64,000 bases of DNA from Salipaludibacillus sp. LMS25 (lineage in GTDB: Bacteria > Bacillota > Bacilli > Bacillales > Salisediminibacteriaceae), in the NCBI RefSeq assembly GCF_024362805.1, contig NZ_CP093299.1, positions 3,256,001 to 3,320,000 of the forward strand, written 5' to 3'. Below the pieces are notes generated by a model that was not told where the DNA came from, did not search any database, and saw only the letters and a list, made by a program, of their open reading frames with translations. How positions within the stretch are numbered: the stretch's first letter is position 1; each line of letters opens with the position of its first letter. The position numbers were made by a program, and so were the translations under genes. This document shows, piece after piece, positions 35,789-45,591 of the stretch.

Positions 35789-35820
35789 ACTCCCATAACA
35801 GTGATGGCTGTTATGGGAGT
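35789..35820. terminator. terminator-like stem-loop
   Basis: ACTCCCATAACAG and CTGTTATGGGAGT form a 13-bp perfect stem around TGATGG. The U-tract is weak (CCTGTCTGTTT). It lies between convergent genes, and its arm shares ACTCCCATAA with the stem at 5047-5086. Confidence 0.7.
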
Positions 35821-35858
35821 CCTGTCTGTTTGAATAGAAAGGCATAAAGTCGTGTGAT

Positions 35859-37088
35859 TTAGCTCTCTATTTTTGCCGGCCTAGGAGACCCTTTTTTAGT
35901 CTGTACGTGTAATTGATACTGAAAAATGATTCCGGCAATGAGCATGGTAACGAGCATGGCTGACATTGAATAATAAATGGCGCCTTCTCCAACGTTTTCA
36001 ATGAGAAAGCCTCCCATAACTGGACCGACCATACTTCCTAGAGCGAAAAGGACGGCTGTCATGACGTTTCCCGTCGGCAATAAACTAGCTGGCACTAGAT
36101 CAGCTAAATAAGTAATCCCGAGAGAATAAAGGGATCCGAGCATCATACCTGCCATTGCAAATAACGAAAACAATAGCCACATCTGTTCTTCTGCAAATGG
36201 CATGCATAAAAATAACATAAGTCCTATCACTATAAGGCCGATCAGTACTTTATCACGTCCTACTTTATCACTTAAGATACCGAGGGGAAGCTGAGTAATT
36301 AAACTGCCGAACACAAAGCCAGGGAGAAGGAAAACGGTGACGAAGTCCATATCTAGCCCCATTCTCATGGCATAAACAGGGTAGCTCCCGTGTAGGGAAG
36401 CTTCTAAGTAGCCGTAAAAAAATCCCGGTAGGAGTGCAAACCAGGCGAGCTTCAAAACTTTTTTATAACGGGATAGCGTATTAAGTTGTGAAGCTGTTTC
36501 AAAATCATTTGCAGGCCATTCGTTTTTTAAAAACAACATAAAAAGCCAAGCAATCATACTGGCGCTTGTTGCTAAAATAAACGGAAGAAAGTCATTTATT
36601 TCCAATAACCTTGTCATCATCGGTCCAAATCCAAACCCTAATCCGAATGCGAGTCCATAGATGGCTAATTGTCTGCCGCGGTTAGCCGGAGTGCTCGTGG
36701 TGCTAATCCAAATTTGCGTGGAAAAATGAATGAGACTATCTGCAATGCCCACGACCATTCTTAATACGAACCAAAACCAGAAAGCTTGCCAAAAAGGAAA
36801 GAGAATCAGCGAAAAAGCCATGACGGCTAATCCAATAATAATGACAGGCTTATAACCATATTTTCTAACAGGTTTTTCAATAAAGGGAGAAATTAAAATA
36901 ATACCGATGTACAAAGCTGCTGCATTTAGCCCGTTCCAAGAGGATGAGACCCCTGCTCCTTCCAACATGATTGCGAGTACAGGTAACAACATACCTTGAG
37001 AAAATCCAGCGATAAGAACCATCCCGACCAGGACCCAGTATCTATAGACAGGGTGATTAGAATCAGTAGAATGGATTGAGTGATTCAT
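35859..37088 (-). CDS. major facilitator superfamily transporter
   Basis: A 409-residue protein with about twelve membrane segments. The loop between helices 2 and 3 reads EKPVRKYGYKPVIIIGL, and the second half repeats it as GILSDKVGRDKVLIGLIVIG, the MFS signature. The substrate cannot be assigned; the layout fits drug or metabolite exporters. It converges with the VLRF1 gene and diverges from the OsmC gene. Confidence 0.87.
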   Translation of the reverse strand: MNHSIHSTDSNHPVYRYWVLVGMVLIAGFSQGMLLPVLAIMLEGAGVSSSWNGLNAAALYIGIILISPFIEKPVRKYGYKPVIIIGLAVMAFSLILFPFWQAFWFWFVLRMVVGIADSLIHFSTQIWISTTSTPANRGRQLAIYGLAFGLGFGFGPMMTRLLEINDFLPFILATSASMIAWLFMLFLKNEWPANDFETASQLNTLSRYKKVLKLAWFALLPGFFYGYLEASLHGSYPVYAMRMGLDMDFVTVFLLPGFVFGSLITQLPLGILSDKVGRDKVLIGLIVIGLMLFLCMPFAEEQMWLLFSLFAMAGMMLGSLYSLGITYLADLVPASLLPTGNVMTAVLFALGSMVGPVMGGFLIENVGEGAIYYSMSAMLVTMLIAGIIFQYQLHVQTKKGSPRPAKIES

Positions 37089-37247
37089 CTGACTAAAAAC
37101 CCCCTAACGGATATCAATGTAACGCCACTTTTCATTGTATACTTAACTTGAAATAGTGCAAGACATTAAGCATCTGGCGTGACTGGCCTAGATTGGCACA
37201 GTAAACTATAATTTAAGAAGAACGTTGACAGGAAAGGACGTTATTTG

Positions 37248-37631
37248 ATGAAATTTACGTATAATCAAGATGATGGATTTGAAACAATACTTGAATTCGG
37301 TAGGCTTACAGTGTCTGGCAATGAGGAAAAAGGGTTTCGGCCTTTTCAATTAATGGTAAGTTCGATTGCCGTTTGCAGTGCATCTGTCTTAAGAAAAGTG
37401 CTGACTAAACAACGGATGGTCGTTCATGACATCCAAGTAGAGGCTGATGTGACACGTGACCCAGGTCGAGCGAACAGACTTTCAGCTATTAAGCTTCATT
37501 ACGTCATTATGGGCGATAACTTAACGGAAGAAAAAGTAGAAAAAGCCGTAAAGCTTTCAGCAAAAAATTGCCCAATGGCGCAAACAGTTAGTGATACAGT
37601 CGCCATAACTGAAACGTTTGAGTTACATTAA
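37248..37631 (+). CDS. OsmC family protein
   Basis: OsmC/Ohr proteins reduce organic hydroperoxides with two cysteines. This 127-residue member has SSIAVCSASVLRKVL and LSAKNCPMAQTV, which hold both redox cysteines at the usual places. ATG 37248 is the likely start, with a TTG one codon earlier; AGGAAAGG lies upstream. It stands alone, divergent from the MFS gene. Confidence 0.88.
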   Translation: MKFTYNQDDGFETILEFGRLTVSGNEEKGFRPFQLMVSSIAVCSASVLRKVLTKQRMVVHDIQVEADVTRDPGRANRLSAIKLHYVIMGDNLTEEKVEKAVKLSAKNCPMAQTVSDTVAITETFELH

Positions 37632-37794
37632 AGAGTTAAAAGACATGCTGTTTCATTGTTAATTGGACTAGGAGCTCTTCTGTAAAAAGAATGTGCTGCA
37701 ATAAGAGACTTCATTGTGAGTAGGGTGTCTATTACTAACACATACGATTTAACTTTAGTGAGGCATCATGTGACAAGAGAGTGAGGAGTACATT

Positions 37795-39165
37795 ATGCAG
37801 CCAGAGCAACATGATTTTACTACAGGGAGTATCATGAAGAAAATGATTCTCTTTTCCTCACCGATTTTCTTAACAAATATCCTGCAAACGTCGTATCAAG
37901 TTATTGATTCTTTGTGGGTTGGGAATCTTCTTGGACCCAATGCTCTCGGGGCCATATCAATTTCAGGGACCGTTGTATTTACTCTTCTTTCATTTATCAT
38001 TGGTATTAATACAGCTGCTTTAACAGTTTTGTCACAGTACAAAGGGGCTAGAGACGACGCAGGATTAAAAAAATCACTGAACGGCTTTATCGTTATATTA
38101 GGTGCTCTCACCCTCGTTATTGGGGTGCTAGGCTTTACTGTTTCTCATAGCATTCTGCGATTTATGGGAACGCCAGACGATATGTTGCCGATGGCGACCG
38201 TCTATTTAAGAATTAATTTTATCGGCATTCTTTTTCTCTTCGGCTACAATTTCATCGCCACCGTTTTGCGTTCTTTAGGTGATAGCAAGACGCCTGTGCG
38301 ATTCGTCTTGTTGGCTGTTATTTTGAACACGATATTAGATCCCCTCTTTATTTATGCACTAGATTTAGGGATCGCAGGAGCGGCATATGCTACGATCGTG
38401 TCACAAGGAATCGCTTTTTTATACGGCCTTCTTTATTCTATATCCAAAGCAGAGGTACCGTTCACAGTTCCTTTTGTGCCGGCTTTAAGCGATGTGAAAC
38501 AGATTTTTAAATTAGGTCTCCCTTCAGGTTTGTCTATGATCGTTATTTCCGGGGGAACGTTAGCGATTATGACGGTGGTCACAAGCTTTGGGGAAGAAGT
38601 GGTTGCAGGATTTAGTGCTGCTCAACGTCTCGATAGTCTCATTATGCTGCCGGCATTAACATTAGGCTCAGCTATTAACAGTATGGCGGGGCAAAATATT
38701 GGGGCTAGGAAGTGGGATAGAGTGGGTGCTATTTCAAAAAACGGCCTCCTATTAATTGCAGCAGTCTCATTAAGTTTGAGTACACTCGTCTTTTTCACTG
38801 CTGAATCTGCTGTCTCCTTATTTGTTCAAGATCCAGCGACTGTATCATTTGGCACGTTATATGTTCAAACTGTTGCGTTCTTTTATCCATTTCTAGGCAT
38901 AAATTTTGTACTAAATGGTGTTGTGAGAGCAGCTGGGGCGATGTTTCAAGTGTTTATTCTTAACATTTTATCGTTTTGGGTACTTCGGTTTCCTCTTACG
39001 TATGGTTTTTCTCGCTGGCTTGGAGAAGCAGGCATAGGAGTAGGAATGGCCCTCAGTCTTATCATGAGTAGCCTATTTGCCATCGGATACTATAAGCTTG
39101 GTAATTGGCGTAATATCAACGTTTTAGATCGCGATACTGAAGGGGGCGAACGAGAGACTAACTAG
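37795..39165 (+). CDS. MATE family efflux transporter (second)
   Basis: A 456-residue MATE protein with about twelve helices. The N-half starts MILFSSPIFLTNILQTSYQV and IDSLWVGNLLGPNALGAISI, and the C-half FKLGLPSGLSMIVISGGTLA; NIGARKWDRV is a conserved loop. It is more similar in start to the DinF/NorM-like group that exports drugs than to the pump at 11269-12630. GTGAGGAG lies before the ATG. It stands alone. Confidence 0.88.
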   Translation: MQPEQHDFTTGSIMKKMILFSSPIFLTNILQTSYQVIDSLWVGNLLGPNALGAISISGTVVFTLLSFIIGINTAALTVLSQYKGARDDAGLKKSLNGFIVILGALTLVIGVLGFTVSHSILRFMGTPDDMLPMATVYLRINFIGILFLFGYNFIATVLRSLGDSKTPVRFVLLAVILNTILDPLFIYALDLGIAGAAYATIVSQGIAFLYGLLYSISKAEVPFTVPFVPALSDVKQIFKLGLPSGLSMIVISGGTLAIMTVVTSFGEEVVAGFSAAQRLDSLIMLPALTLGSAINSMAGQNIGARKWDRVGAISKNGLLLIAAVSLSLSTLVFFTAESAVSLFVQDPATVSFGTLYVQTVAFFYPFLGINFVLNGVVRAAGAMFQVFILNILSFWVLRFPLTYGFSRWLGEAGIGVGMALSLIMSSLFAIGYYKLGNWRNINVLDRDTEGGERETN

Positions 39166-39340
39166 TTTTTTCTATAACTAATTACAAAGGTCTGAAAAAT
39201 GAGATCTGAGACGAATGGTATACTGATAAAAGGAAAAGTAGTGATACAATAAAGGGTATGTCACAAGGTGGTCATTAAATAGAGTGAAAGTGGTTTATAA
39301 ACGTCATCATGTGACTTTATTCATGAGGGGATGAGGAGAT

Positions 39341-42016
39341 ATGGTAGAAGAATATATGATTAATAAAACTTTTTTTAAAACGATCGTTGATGAAACAAAT
39401 CAGCAGTCCCCTGTAAAATCATTGGGACAGCAGTTCTATGACACACAGATGGACGAAACGGCCGACCTGTCTTCTGTAAGGTTTGCCCAAGGGGAAGTGT
39501 ATTATCATCATAAAGATATGGAGTCCGCTGTTTATAAATGGGAACTTGTAAAGAATGAGCTTCAGCCCTGGGCAAGAAAAAATATTGGGGATGCTTATTA
39601 TGAAATGGGTTGGTTGAGAGAAGCGGAAAGCACGTACACGTCTATCCAATCGGAAAGTCCCGTGTTGTCAGTTGAAATTTCGTTACAACTTTTGCAATTG
39701 TATGCAGATAAAAATAATAAGGATAAAGTCCACCAGTACATTAAAAAGGCACTGGCTATCGACCCGAATTATCCGAATGTAACGGACATTGCCAGGACAT
39801 TTTATGAAGATGAACAAGACTGGCACAAAGCGGTGGAATTAGCTGTTCGAGAGTCTGTCAGAACAACAACACCTAAATGGTTCGCTATTTTAACTGATTA
39901 TGCTGAAAGAGGTTATACAACGGCGTTTGCTCCGGAATATTTCGAGAATGTCCTCTTAGCTGTGGCCCATACAGAACAGAGAGTGTTGTCTAAGCTTGCG
40001 TCCGCATTATGGGAAAGCTATTACGGAACACCTGCGAACATGGCATGGGTGCAAACCTTAAACGCTGTCACGGCCAAAATCACAATTTCGAATGAGGTCC
40101 ATTGGCATTCCCTCAACCGTCTCTATTATAAAAACTATTTAGAGTTTATGAGTGGCAGTTATTTGTTGGGCGATCTAAAGCCGCTACTTCCTGAAATGCT
40201 TAACGGATGGATCAAAATGACGAAAGGCAGTGACTCGGTTTATCCTGCTGCTGCTATTCTTGCATGGAATGAGAGCGTATCCGGAACTCTCTCTCAAGAA
40301 ACGGCAGCGGCAGCAGAGGATACATTTACGGACAGCGTCACCCCATCGATAAGTATGGAAAATATGACAGCTCTCCTTGAGACGATCTTACAGTGGGCAG
40401 ACGATAACGATGTCATCGTGGAGCCGAAAATTAAATGGCTCGTGTCCCAACTATGGGCCTCTCAAGGCAGAAATATTTTGATTACTGGCGGTTCTCAATC
40501 CCACAATACAACGATGCTCAATAAATTATTAGGTGAAGAATTGTTTAAAGGCGAGACTGCCACTGTGTTTGTTAAACATGGTGAGAAGCCAGCTTTAAAT
40601 GCTGTTAGTGCCGACGGCCTTGCCCAAGTGGAAGATATGAACGAGTTAACAGCAAATGATTTAATTGAATTGACATGGTCATCTTCTTTACTAAAAGATG
40701 AGGATACCTCTTTAATTGTTGCAAAATATTCTGCTGATCCAACCGCAAGTGCAGGGCCTGATTTCGATTTTGTCGCCACTGCCGATGATGTCTTTTATCT
40801 AATTGATGCAACGGCCGAAAGAATGGAAAAAGAGTATGAACGGTTACTTGCGTTTGCCGAAAAACACCGTGCAGACACCGTTCATTTCGTTATTTCTAGT
40901 ACTCCGGATCGCGATTTGAAAGACGTCACCTCTCGCATAAATGAACTGTTTACAAAAGCGCACATTTTGACTGTGTTTTCGAATAGAGATGCTAACCAAA
41001 TGGTTGAAGTGATTCAGAAGGAGGAAAGCGGCGAGGAAGTGACCGGCCATACGACAAAATATTTAAATGTCTTGCGATCGTTATTAAGCCATTTACTAGA
41101 TCGTCGTGAAACGAAAGAAAATACGTATAAACAAACGATTAAATTTAATGAGAAGCTGACAGAGCATGTTGAAGCTTATCAGGCAGGTATTACAGAGAGA
41201 GAAACGGAGAAGTACGAAGAATTAGCTGACGCTTACCGGGCTATTAAAGAAGAGATGAAAAGCAAAGTTTGGGAAGACGTCCCTGCTTTTCTTAAAGAAA
41301 CAGCGAATGAAATAGATGAAGAATCCGATTTTAAGAATTTGCATAATGAACTCAACGACAAGATGAATCGTAAAATTCAACTGTACTTGTCAGATCAACT
41401 GATTCCAGATATGCAAACAGCCTTTAATGACTGGTTAGTTGACGCGAAGGCTAGTATGGATGATTTACAAGCTTATTTAGATAATGCCTCTAAAACATTA
41501 AATAACATGTACGGTGAAACGACTGTAGCGTTACAAATGGATTTTCAAGTCGTGACGGATTGGAAGCGCGATTTAAATCGTATGGTAAACCGAGTAGACT
41601 TAAAAGAGATTAATATTATGAATCGTTTAAAACCGACACAATTTCTTCTTAAAAGCGCAGGGAAGTTGCTTGGCAATTTTCAACAAAACAATCAAATGCT
41701 TTATAATCAATATCAAAAATATCTAGAAAATGATAACTTTGAAGATGCAACAACATTGATCATTAAACATGTTTTCTTTGAATTCGATTTATTTGAAAAG
41801 AATCTAAAGGCTGACATTCGCTTATGTGTTGAAGAGGCTGCACGTGACTTAGAGGGACATAAAGTGGAAGCAGGCGCTCAAATTAAGAAAGCACAAGACA
41901 ATCTGACGTTAATGAAAGATCATCCAGCGTCCTTTTATGATCCGCTAAAAATATTTGAGATCAGACTTCAACAGTATCAGTTAATGAGTGAAAAGAATGT
42001 TAAATTTAATTTTTAG
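39341..42016 (+). CDS. TPR protein fused to a degenerate dynamin-like GTPase domain
   Basis: An 891-residue cytoplasmic protein. Residues about 40-180 form TPR-like helices (VRFAQGEVYYHHKDMESAVY and QPWARKNIGDAYYEMGWLRE). Near residue 383 ILITGGSQSHNTTMLNKLLG stands where a dynamin-type P-loop is expected but lacks the GKS/GKT lysine. ADDVFYLIDATAERMEKEYE and TVHFVISSTPDRD follow the G3-G4 region but lack NKxD. The C-terminal ~300 residues are helical, as in dynamin stalks. It is probably a pseudo-GTPase scaffold; similar large TPR/GTPase proteins exist in Bacilli, but I know no function. It is followed by its own terminator. Confidence 0.6.
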   Translation: MVEEYMINKTFFKTIVDETNQQSPVKSLGQQFYDTQMDETADLSSVRFAQGEVYYHHKDMESAVYKWELVKNELQPWARKNIGDAYYEMGWLREAESTYTSIQSESPVLSVEISLQLLQLYADKNNKDKVHQYIKKALAIDPNYPNVTDIARTFYEDEQDWHKAVELAVRESVRTTTPKWFAILTDYAERGYTTAFAPEYFENVLLAVAHTEQRVLSKLASALWESYYGTPANMAWVQTLNAVTAKITISNEVHWHSLNRLYYKNYLEFMSGSYLLGDLKPLLPEMLNGWIKMTKGSDSVYPAAAILAWNESVSGTLSQETAAAAEDTFTDSVTPSISMENMTALLETILQWADDNDVIVEPKIKWLVSQLWASQGRNILITGGSQSHNTTMLNKLLGEELFKGETATVFVKHGEKPALNAVSADGLAQVEDMNELTANDLIELTWSSSLLKDEDTSLIVAKYSADPTASAGPDFDFVATADDVFYLIDATAERMEKEYERLLAFAEKHRADTVHFVISSTPDRDLKDVTSRINELFTKAHILTVFSNRDANQMVEVIQKEESGEEVTGHTTKYLNVLRSLLSHLLDRRETKENTYKQTIKFNEKLTEHVEAYQAGITERETEKYEELADAYRAIKEEMKSKVWEDVPAFLKETANEIDEESDFKNLHNELNDKMNRKIQLYLSDQLIPDMQTAFNDWLVDAKASMDDLQAYLDNASKTLNNMYGETTVALQMDFQVVTDWKRDLNRMVNRVDLKEINIMNRLKPTQFLLKSAGKLLGNFQQNNQMLYNQYQKYLENDNFEDATTLIIKHVFFEFDLFEKNLKADIRLCVEEAARDLEGHKVEAGAQIKKAQDNLTLMKDHPASFYDPLKIFEIRLQQYQLMSEKNVKFNF

Positions 42017-42021
42017 CTATT

Positions 42022-42052
42022 GGTCCCCGTTTAAGAACGGGGATATTTTTTT
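42022..42052 (+). terminator. Rho-independent terminator
   Basis: TCCCCGTT and AACGGGGA pair around TAAG and are followed by TATTTTTTTT. It ends the TPR/pseudo-GTPase gene. Confidence 0.9.
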
Positions 42053-42106
42053 TATTTTAAGCAAAACTACTCATAAGAACTTTTCCAATAAGGAGGACGC
42101 ATATTT

Positions 42107-42931
42107 GTGAGACAAAAAACGCCTGTTGTAACAGCTCTACTTATATGTTTACTTATATTTAACACTCTTTCCTCTGTCACAGCTTATGCAGAAAGTGAAC
42201 AGGAAACGAAGAAATCAAAATCTGGTCACATACCGGAATCCGTTATTGACATTGCAAAAGAAAATACGTATCCAAATCCGACTCAGGATGTACCAAGACT
42301 CCAGCCAAGCAAACTCACATCACAACTATTAAAATCAACAGAGGTCAGAATCGACAACCCTGATTTAATGAAGATGATTAATGAATCCACCATTAGAAGC
42401 TCTAAAATCGGTATTGGAACGAACATATCGATCTACCTTGGTGAATGGCCGCTATCTTATGAATCCGAGGATACCATGATGAACTGGGATTTTGAAAAAA
42501 TAAACACGAATATGGTGGATAATAGAGGGGGGACAGATAAGAAGAAAATTCAATATAATCAGCAGCAACAAAAACGGATTAAAGGTGGGCTTACCGCTGA
42601 AATGCCTGATGCTGAGATGGTTAAAAAAATGATGTTGAAAGAAGCAGCAGAAAAAACGAAACTTCCTTTGAGTTTCTCCACAACTATTGGCTTCGGCACC
42701 CAAACGGAACGGGTGTATGACGTGGCGCCAAAGACAATGGGTTACTTGACCGCTTATGCGCCAGCTGTCAATGAAAAAGGAAAGATCACGTATGGTGAAG
42801 TATATCTAAAAATAAAGCGAGACAAAGTAGCTTTAGACGTTAAGAATGTGACCCGACAAGGTATTGGGGCATGGATACCTATCCAAGATTACATCAACTT
42901 GAAATTGGAATCGACCAAGCAGCCACGTTAG
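42107..42931 (+). CDS. yfkD: YfkD-like secreted protein
   Basis: A 274-residue protein with a cleavable signal peptide (VTALLICLLIFNTLSSVTAY). The pattern IPESVIDIAKENTYPNPTQD, SKIGIGTNISIYLGEWPL and GFGTQTERVYDVAPKTMGYL fits the B. subtilis YfkD family, of unknown function. The GTG start has AAGGAGGACG upstream. Its presence close to yfkAB and pdaA supports a conserved Bacillus neighbourhood. Confidence 0.85.
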   Translation: MRQKTPVVTALLICLLIFNTLSSVTAYAESEQETKKSKSGHIPESVIDIAKENTYPNPTQDVPRLQPSKLTSQLLKSTEVRIDNPDLMKMINESTIRSSKIGIGTNISIYLGEWPLSYESEDTMMNWDFEKINTNMVDNRGGTDKKKIQYNQQQQKRIKGGLTAEMPDAEMVKKMMLKEAAEKTKLPLSFSTTIGFGTQTERVYDVAPKTMGYLTAYAPAVNEKGKITYGEVYLKIKRDKVALDVKNVTRQGIGAWIPIQDYINLKLESTKQPR

Positions 42932-43022
42932 TAATAGGAAAAGAAGATAGAAGCTTAGCTGCCCATAGGTAGACAGAAAGTAAGTGATGGTAGTAAAAAA
43001 TAGACAGAAAATAGTCTAACAT

Positions 43023-43085
43023 GAGCAACCGTTATTTCTTACTCTTTTCTTTTAGAAAAATGTTAAGAATGGCGGTTGCTTTTTG
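43023..43085 (+). terminator. terminator after yfkD
   Basis: AGCAACCG and CGGTTGCT form the base of a long stem, extended by ATTTCTTA / TAAGAAT, and are followed by TTTTTG. Confidence 0.8.
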
Positions 43086-43245
43086 TGATGACTCATGTCA
43101 ATTAGCAGCGGATAAAACAGAAGGCACTTACTTCGCTTAGGAAAGTTAGGGCGTTGTGTTAGAGATTCGCGATCGTAAGCATGTCGGCTCTTTACGTGAA
43201 TATAATGTGGAAGAGAGTATAGAGAAAAAGGGAAGTCAGATGACG

Positions 43246-43393
43246 TTATATCACAGATAACCGTCCGTAAACCTCCTGTCTCAAAATAGAGAGGGTGGCT
43301 AACTCTATTTGGCGGTCGCTAAAGTCCTGATTGACTCGTCTACAAATCAGTGGGGATGAAGGAAAACTCCCACTAATTGAAGCTTAGCTTTAT
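43246..43393 (+). repeat. family-2 interspersed repeat, copy C
   Basis: TTATATCACAGATAACCGTC, CTCAAAATAGAGAGGG, CTAAAGTCCTGATTGACTCG and a 3' hairpin ending GAAGCTTAGCTTTAT, exactly the 3' end of family 1. It joins the two families most clearly. Confidence 0.88.
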
Positions 43394-43499
43394 AGTGCGG
43401 GTGAGCTCCATCATGGAATTTAACCCATGCTAGAAATATTGATTGGCACACTATTTCCATATGAACCGACTAAAATTGGCATGAGAGGGTAGATGTTTG

Positions 43500-44420
43500 A
43501 TGTCTACGTCACGTCATTTAAAATCATTAAAAGTAGGCTCAACCATAGGTATTGTGGCGCCAGCCGGTCAGCCTGATAAGCACAAATTGAAGAAAGCCAC
43601 TGACTACTTGAGATTGACAGGCTATCAAGTAGTGTATGGTGATGCTGTTCTTCATAAACATGGTTATTTAGCAGGCGCTGATGAAGATCGGGCAGCCGAT
43701 ATTAACACGATGTTTCAACGTCGTGATATTGACGCCATATTTTGTGCCTGCGGGGGATATGGGTCACCAAGAATCGCCTCTCTTTTAAACTATAATCTTA
43801 TCAAAAAGCACCCTAAAATCTTTTGGGGATACAGTGATATCACCTTTTTACATGTGGCTATTCATCAATTAACGGCATTAACTACTTTCCATGGTCCGAT
43901 GTTAAGCTCTGACTTAGGAATTGAGACGCGGCGCGAGGAACTTAATGAGCTTCTCTTTTGGCTCCAATCACCGGCCACTCTAACTTATCAAGCAGTAGAT
44001 AGTCTTGTTGAAGGAAACGCTTATGGAAAACTTATCGGCGGTAATTTATCTTTACTAGTTAATTCACTTGGTACACCTTATGAAGTGGACACAAATGACG
44101 CAGTTTTCTTTATTGAAGAAACAGACGAAGAACCGTATGTAATCGACCGATTATTAAATCAGTTAAAGCAGGCAGGGAAATTTTCTCAAGCGTCTGGCAT
44201 CTTATTAGGTCACTTCAATGACTGTTTTGCCAAAAAAGGGCGTCCTTCTTTTAGCCTTGAGGAGGTATTTCTTCATCATATTGTTCCAGAAGGCAAGCCA
44301 GTATTGACAGGTTTAAATGTAGGTCACTGTGAGCCGAATTATCCAATGCCCATCGGAGCGGTATGTCATATAAACACCTATGATAAAACAGTTGTTATAA
44401 AAAATCCGTTTGCAAGCTGA
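43500..44420 (+). CDS. LD-carboxypeptidase (S66 family, YkfA/LdcA-like)
   Basis: It removes the terminal D-alanine from muropeptides in peptidoglycan recycling. Ser in FWGYSDITFLH, Glu in FFIEETDEEPY and His in GLNVGHCEPNYPMPIGA form the expected Ser-Glu-His triad of LdcA. At 306 residues it is full length. GAGAGGG lies upstream; ATG 43500 is taken, with TTG 43497 as an alternative. Two further murein-peptide enzymes lie within 3 kb, as in the ykf group of B. subtilis. Confidence 0.88.
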   Translation: MSTSRHLKSLKVGSTIGIVAPAGQPDKHKLKKATDYLRLTGYQVVYGDAVLHKHGYLAGADEDRAADINTMFQRRDIDAIFCACGGYGSPRIASLLNYNLIKKHPKIFWGYSDITFLHVAIHQLTALTTFHGPMLSSDLGIETRREELNELLFWLQSPATLTYQAVDSLVEGNAYGKLIGGNLSLLVNSLGTPYEVDTNDAVFFIEETDEEPYVIDRLLNQLKQAGKFSQASGILLGHFNDCFAKKGRPSFSLEEVFLHHIVPEGKPVLTGLNVGHCEPNYPMPIGAVCHINTYDKTVVIKNPFAS

Positions 44421-44424
44421 CGAA

Positions 44425-44497
44425 TGTGAAAGCCAACGCGTTCAACAAGCTGAAACATCGGGAAATCAGATGGGGTCTCGATTCCACGTGATTAAAG
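44425..44497 (-). repeat. family-3 repeat
   Basis: On the minus strand: CCATCTGATTTCCCGATG, TTTCAGCTTGTTGAACGCG. It abuts a truncated family-1 copy. Confidence 0.6.
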
Positions 44498-44570
44498 GAT
44501 CCCCCACCTAAACTTTTCGACCTTCTTAAGTTTTGAGGTGAGGGTTTTACTGCCCCTTAAGAGTGGGATG
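44498..44570 (-). repeat. family-1 repeat, left half only
   Basis: Minus-strand copy that keeps only hairpin 1, from ATCCCACTC to GGTGGGGGATCC; hairpin 2 and the right end are absent. The break is at GTGGGGGAT, the same string used in the deletion at 8631-8738. Confidence 0.85.
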
Positions 44571-44704
44571 AAAATTTTACAAAAAATGATATATGAACTG
44601 ATAATAGGTTTAACGATTGGTTAACTATGTTTTTCACTAGCCAGAAGAAGGAACTAAATGAGCTAAGCGGTCTTTAAACTGGATGTTAGATAGGGGATAA
44701 GTTT

Positions 44705-45421
44705 ATGAAGCCATTCATCGGTATAACGTCATCTTACGGAGACGAAAAGACGCTAAATACGTCTTACGATAACATTGATTCCATTACTCAGGCAGGTGGT
44801 GTACCAGTCGTATTACCGAATGTACCCACGGCTGAGGCAATTAACGTCACAATCGGAAAACTAGACGGCATGCTAATAACAGGAGGAGGTGACATTGATC
44901 CCCATTTATTTAATGAGGAACCTCTTCCAAATTTAGGACTACTTCATCCTCAACGAGATCAATTTGAAGTGGCCTTATTAAATGAGGCGATGGCACGTAA
45001 TCTCCCCATTTTAGCTCTGTGCCGTGGTTGTCAAATTTTGAACATTGCCGCTGGTGGGGATATGTATCAAGACATTTACAGTCAAATAACGAAACCCCTT
45101 CTCCAACATACACAACGAGCTCCGAGGTCTTTTCCCTTTCACACTATCCATGTAACTGAGGAAAGCCTTCTTAAAAAAATTACAGGCAAGTCCAAGTATC
45201 GGGTTAATAGTTTCCATCACCAGGCTGTCCGACGACTAGCAGAAGGCTTTCACATTAGTGCATTATCTGACGATGGGATTATTGAAGCGTTCGAAAGTAG
45301 TGAGCATTCATTTGTTTTAGCGGTACAGTGGCATCCAGAATCTATGGCAACTGACGGAGACGTGCCATCACGCAAATTATTCTCTGCGTTTATGAATGCC
45401 TGTCAGCAAAACATGGCTTGA
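44705..45421 (+). CDS. class I glutamine-amidotransferase-like gamma-glutamyl hydrolase (peptidase C26)
   Basis: The 238-residue protein is of the PuuD / gamma-glutamyl-GABA hydrolase type. LALCRGCQILNIAAGG has the nucleophile Cys106, and FHHQAV with VQWHPE supplies the catalytic His and Glu. The start ITSSYGDEKTLNTSYDNIDS is typical. It cleaves gamma-glutamyl bonds; next to an LD-carboxypeptidase and a YkfC-like enzyme it may act on gamma-D-Glu peptides from murein. GGGGATAAGTTT precedes the ATG. Confidence 0.87.
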   Translation: MKPFIGITSSYGDEKTLNTSYDNIDSITQAGGVPVVLPNVPTAEAINVTIGKLDGMLITGGGDIDPHLFNEEPLPNLGLLHPQRDQFEVALLNEAMARNLPILALCRGCQILNIAAGGDMYQDIYSQITKPLLQHTQRAPRSFPFHTIHVTEESLLKKITGKSKYRVNSFHHQAVRRLAEGFHISALSDDGIIEAFESSEHSFVLAVQWHPESMATDGDVPSRKLFSAFMNACQQNMA

Positions 45422-45471
45422 CAGCTATCTGCTCCGTAAACTCTGGAGGAACAGCACTGCCAAAATAAGGT

Positions 45472-45531
45472 GCAGATGAGTCCCGTTCCCGGAGAACTGG
45501 GCTGCGCTGGTAGTCATCTGCTTGATTTCGT
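45472..45531 (+). other. structured 60-base hairpin
   Basis: GCAGATGA and TCATCTGC form perfect 8-base arms enclosing a GC-rich part (GTCCCGTTCCCGGAGAACTG and GGCTGCGCTGG). It lies 50 bases after the C26 hydrolase gene. There is no strong U-tract, so it may be an RNA end structure or repeat debris rather than a simple terminator. Confidence 0.45.
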
Positions 45532-45591
45532 CCTACATGCGACAACTTCGTTTCTCATTAAAAGATTTAACAAAACTAGAAAAGCTCGTAG

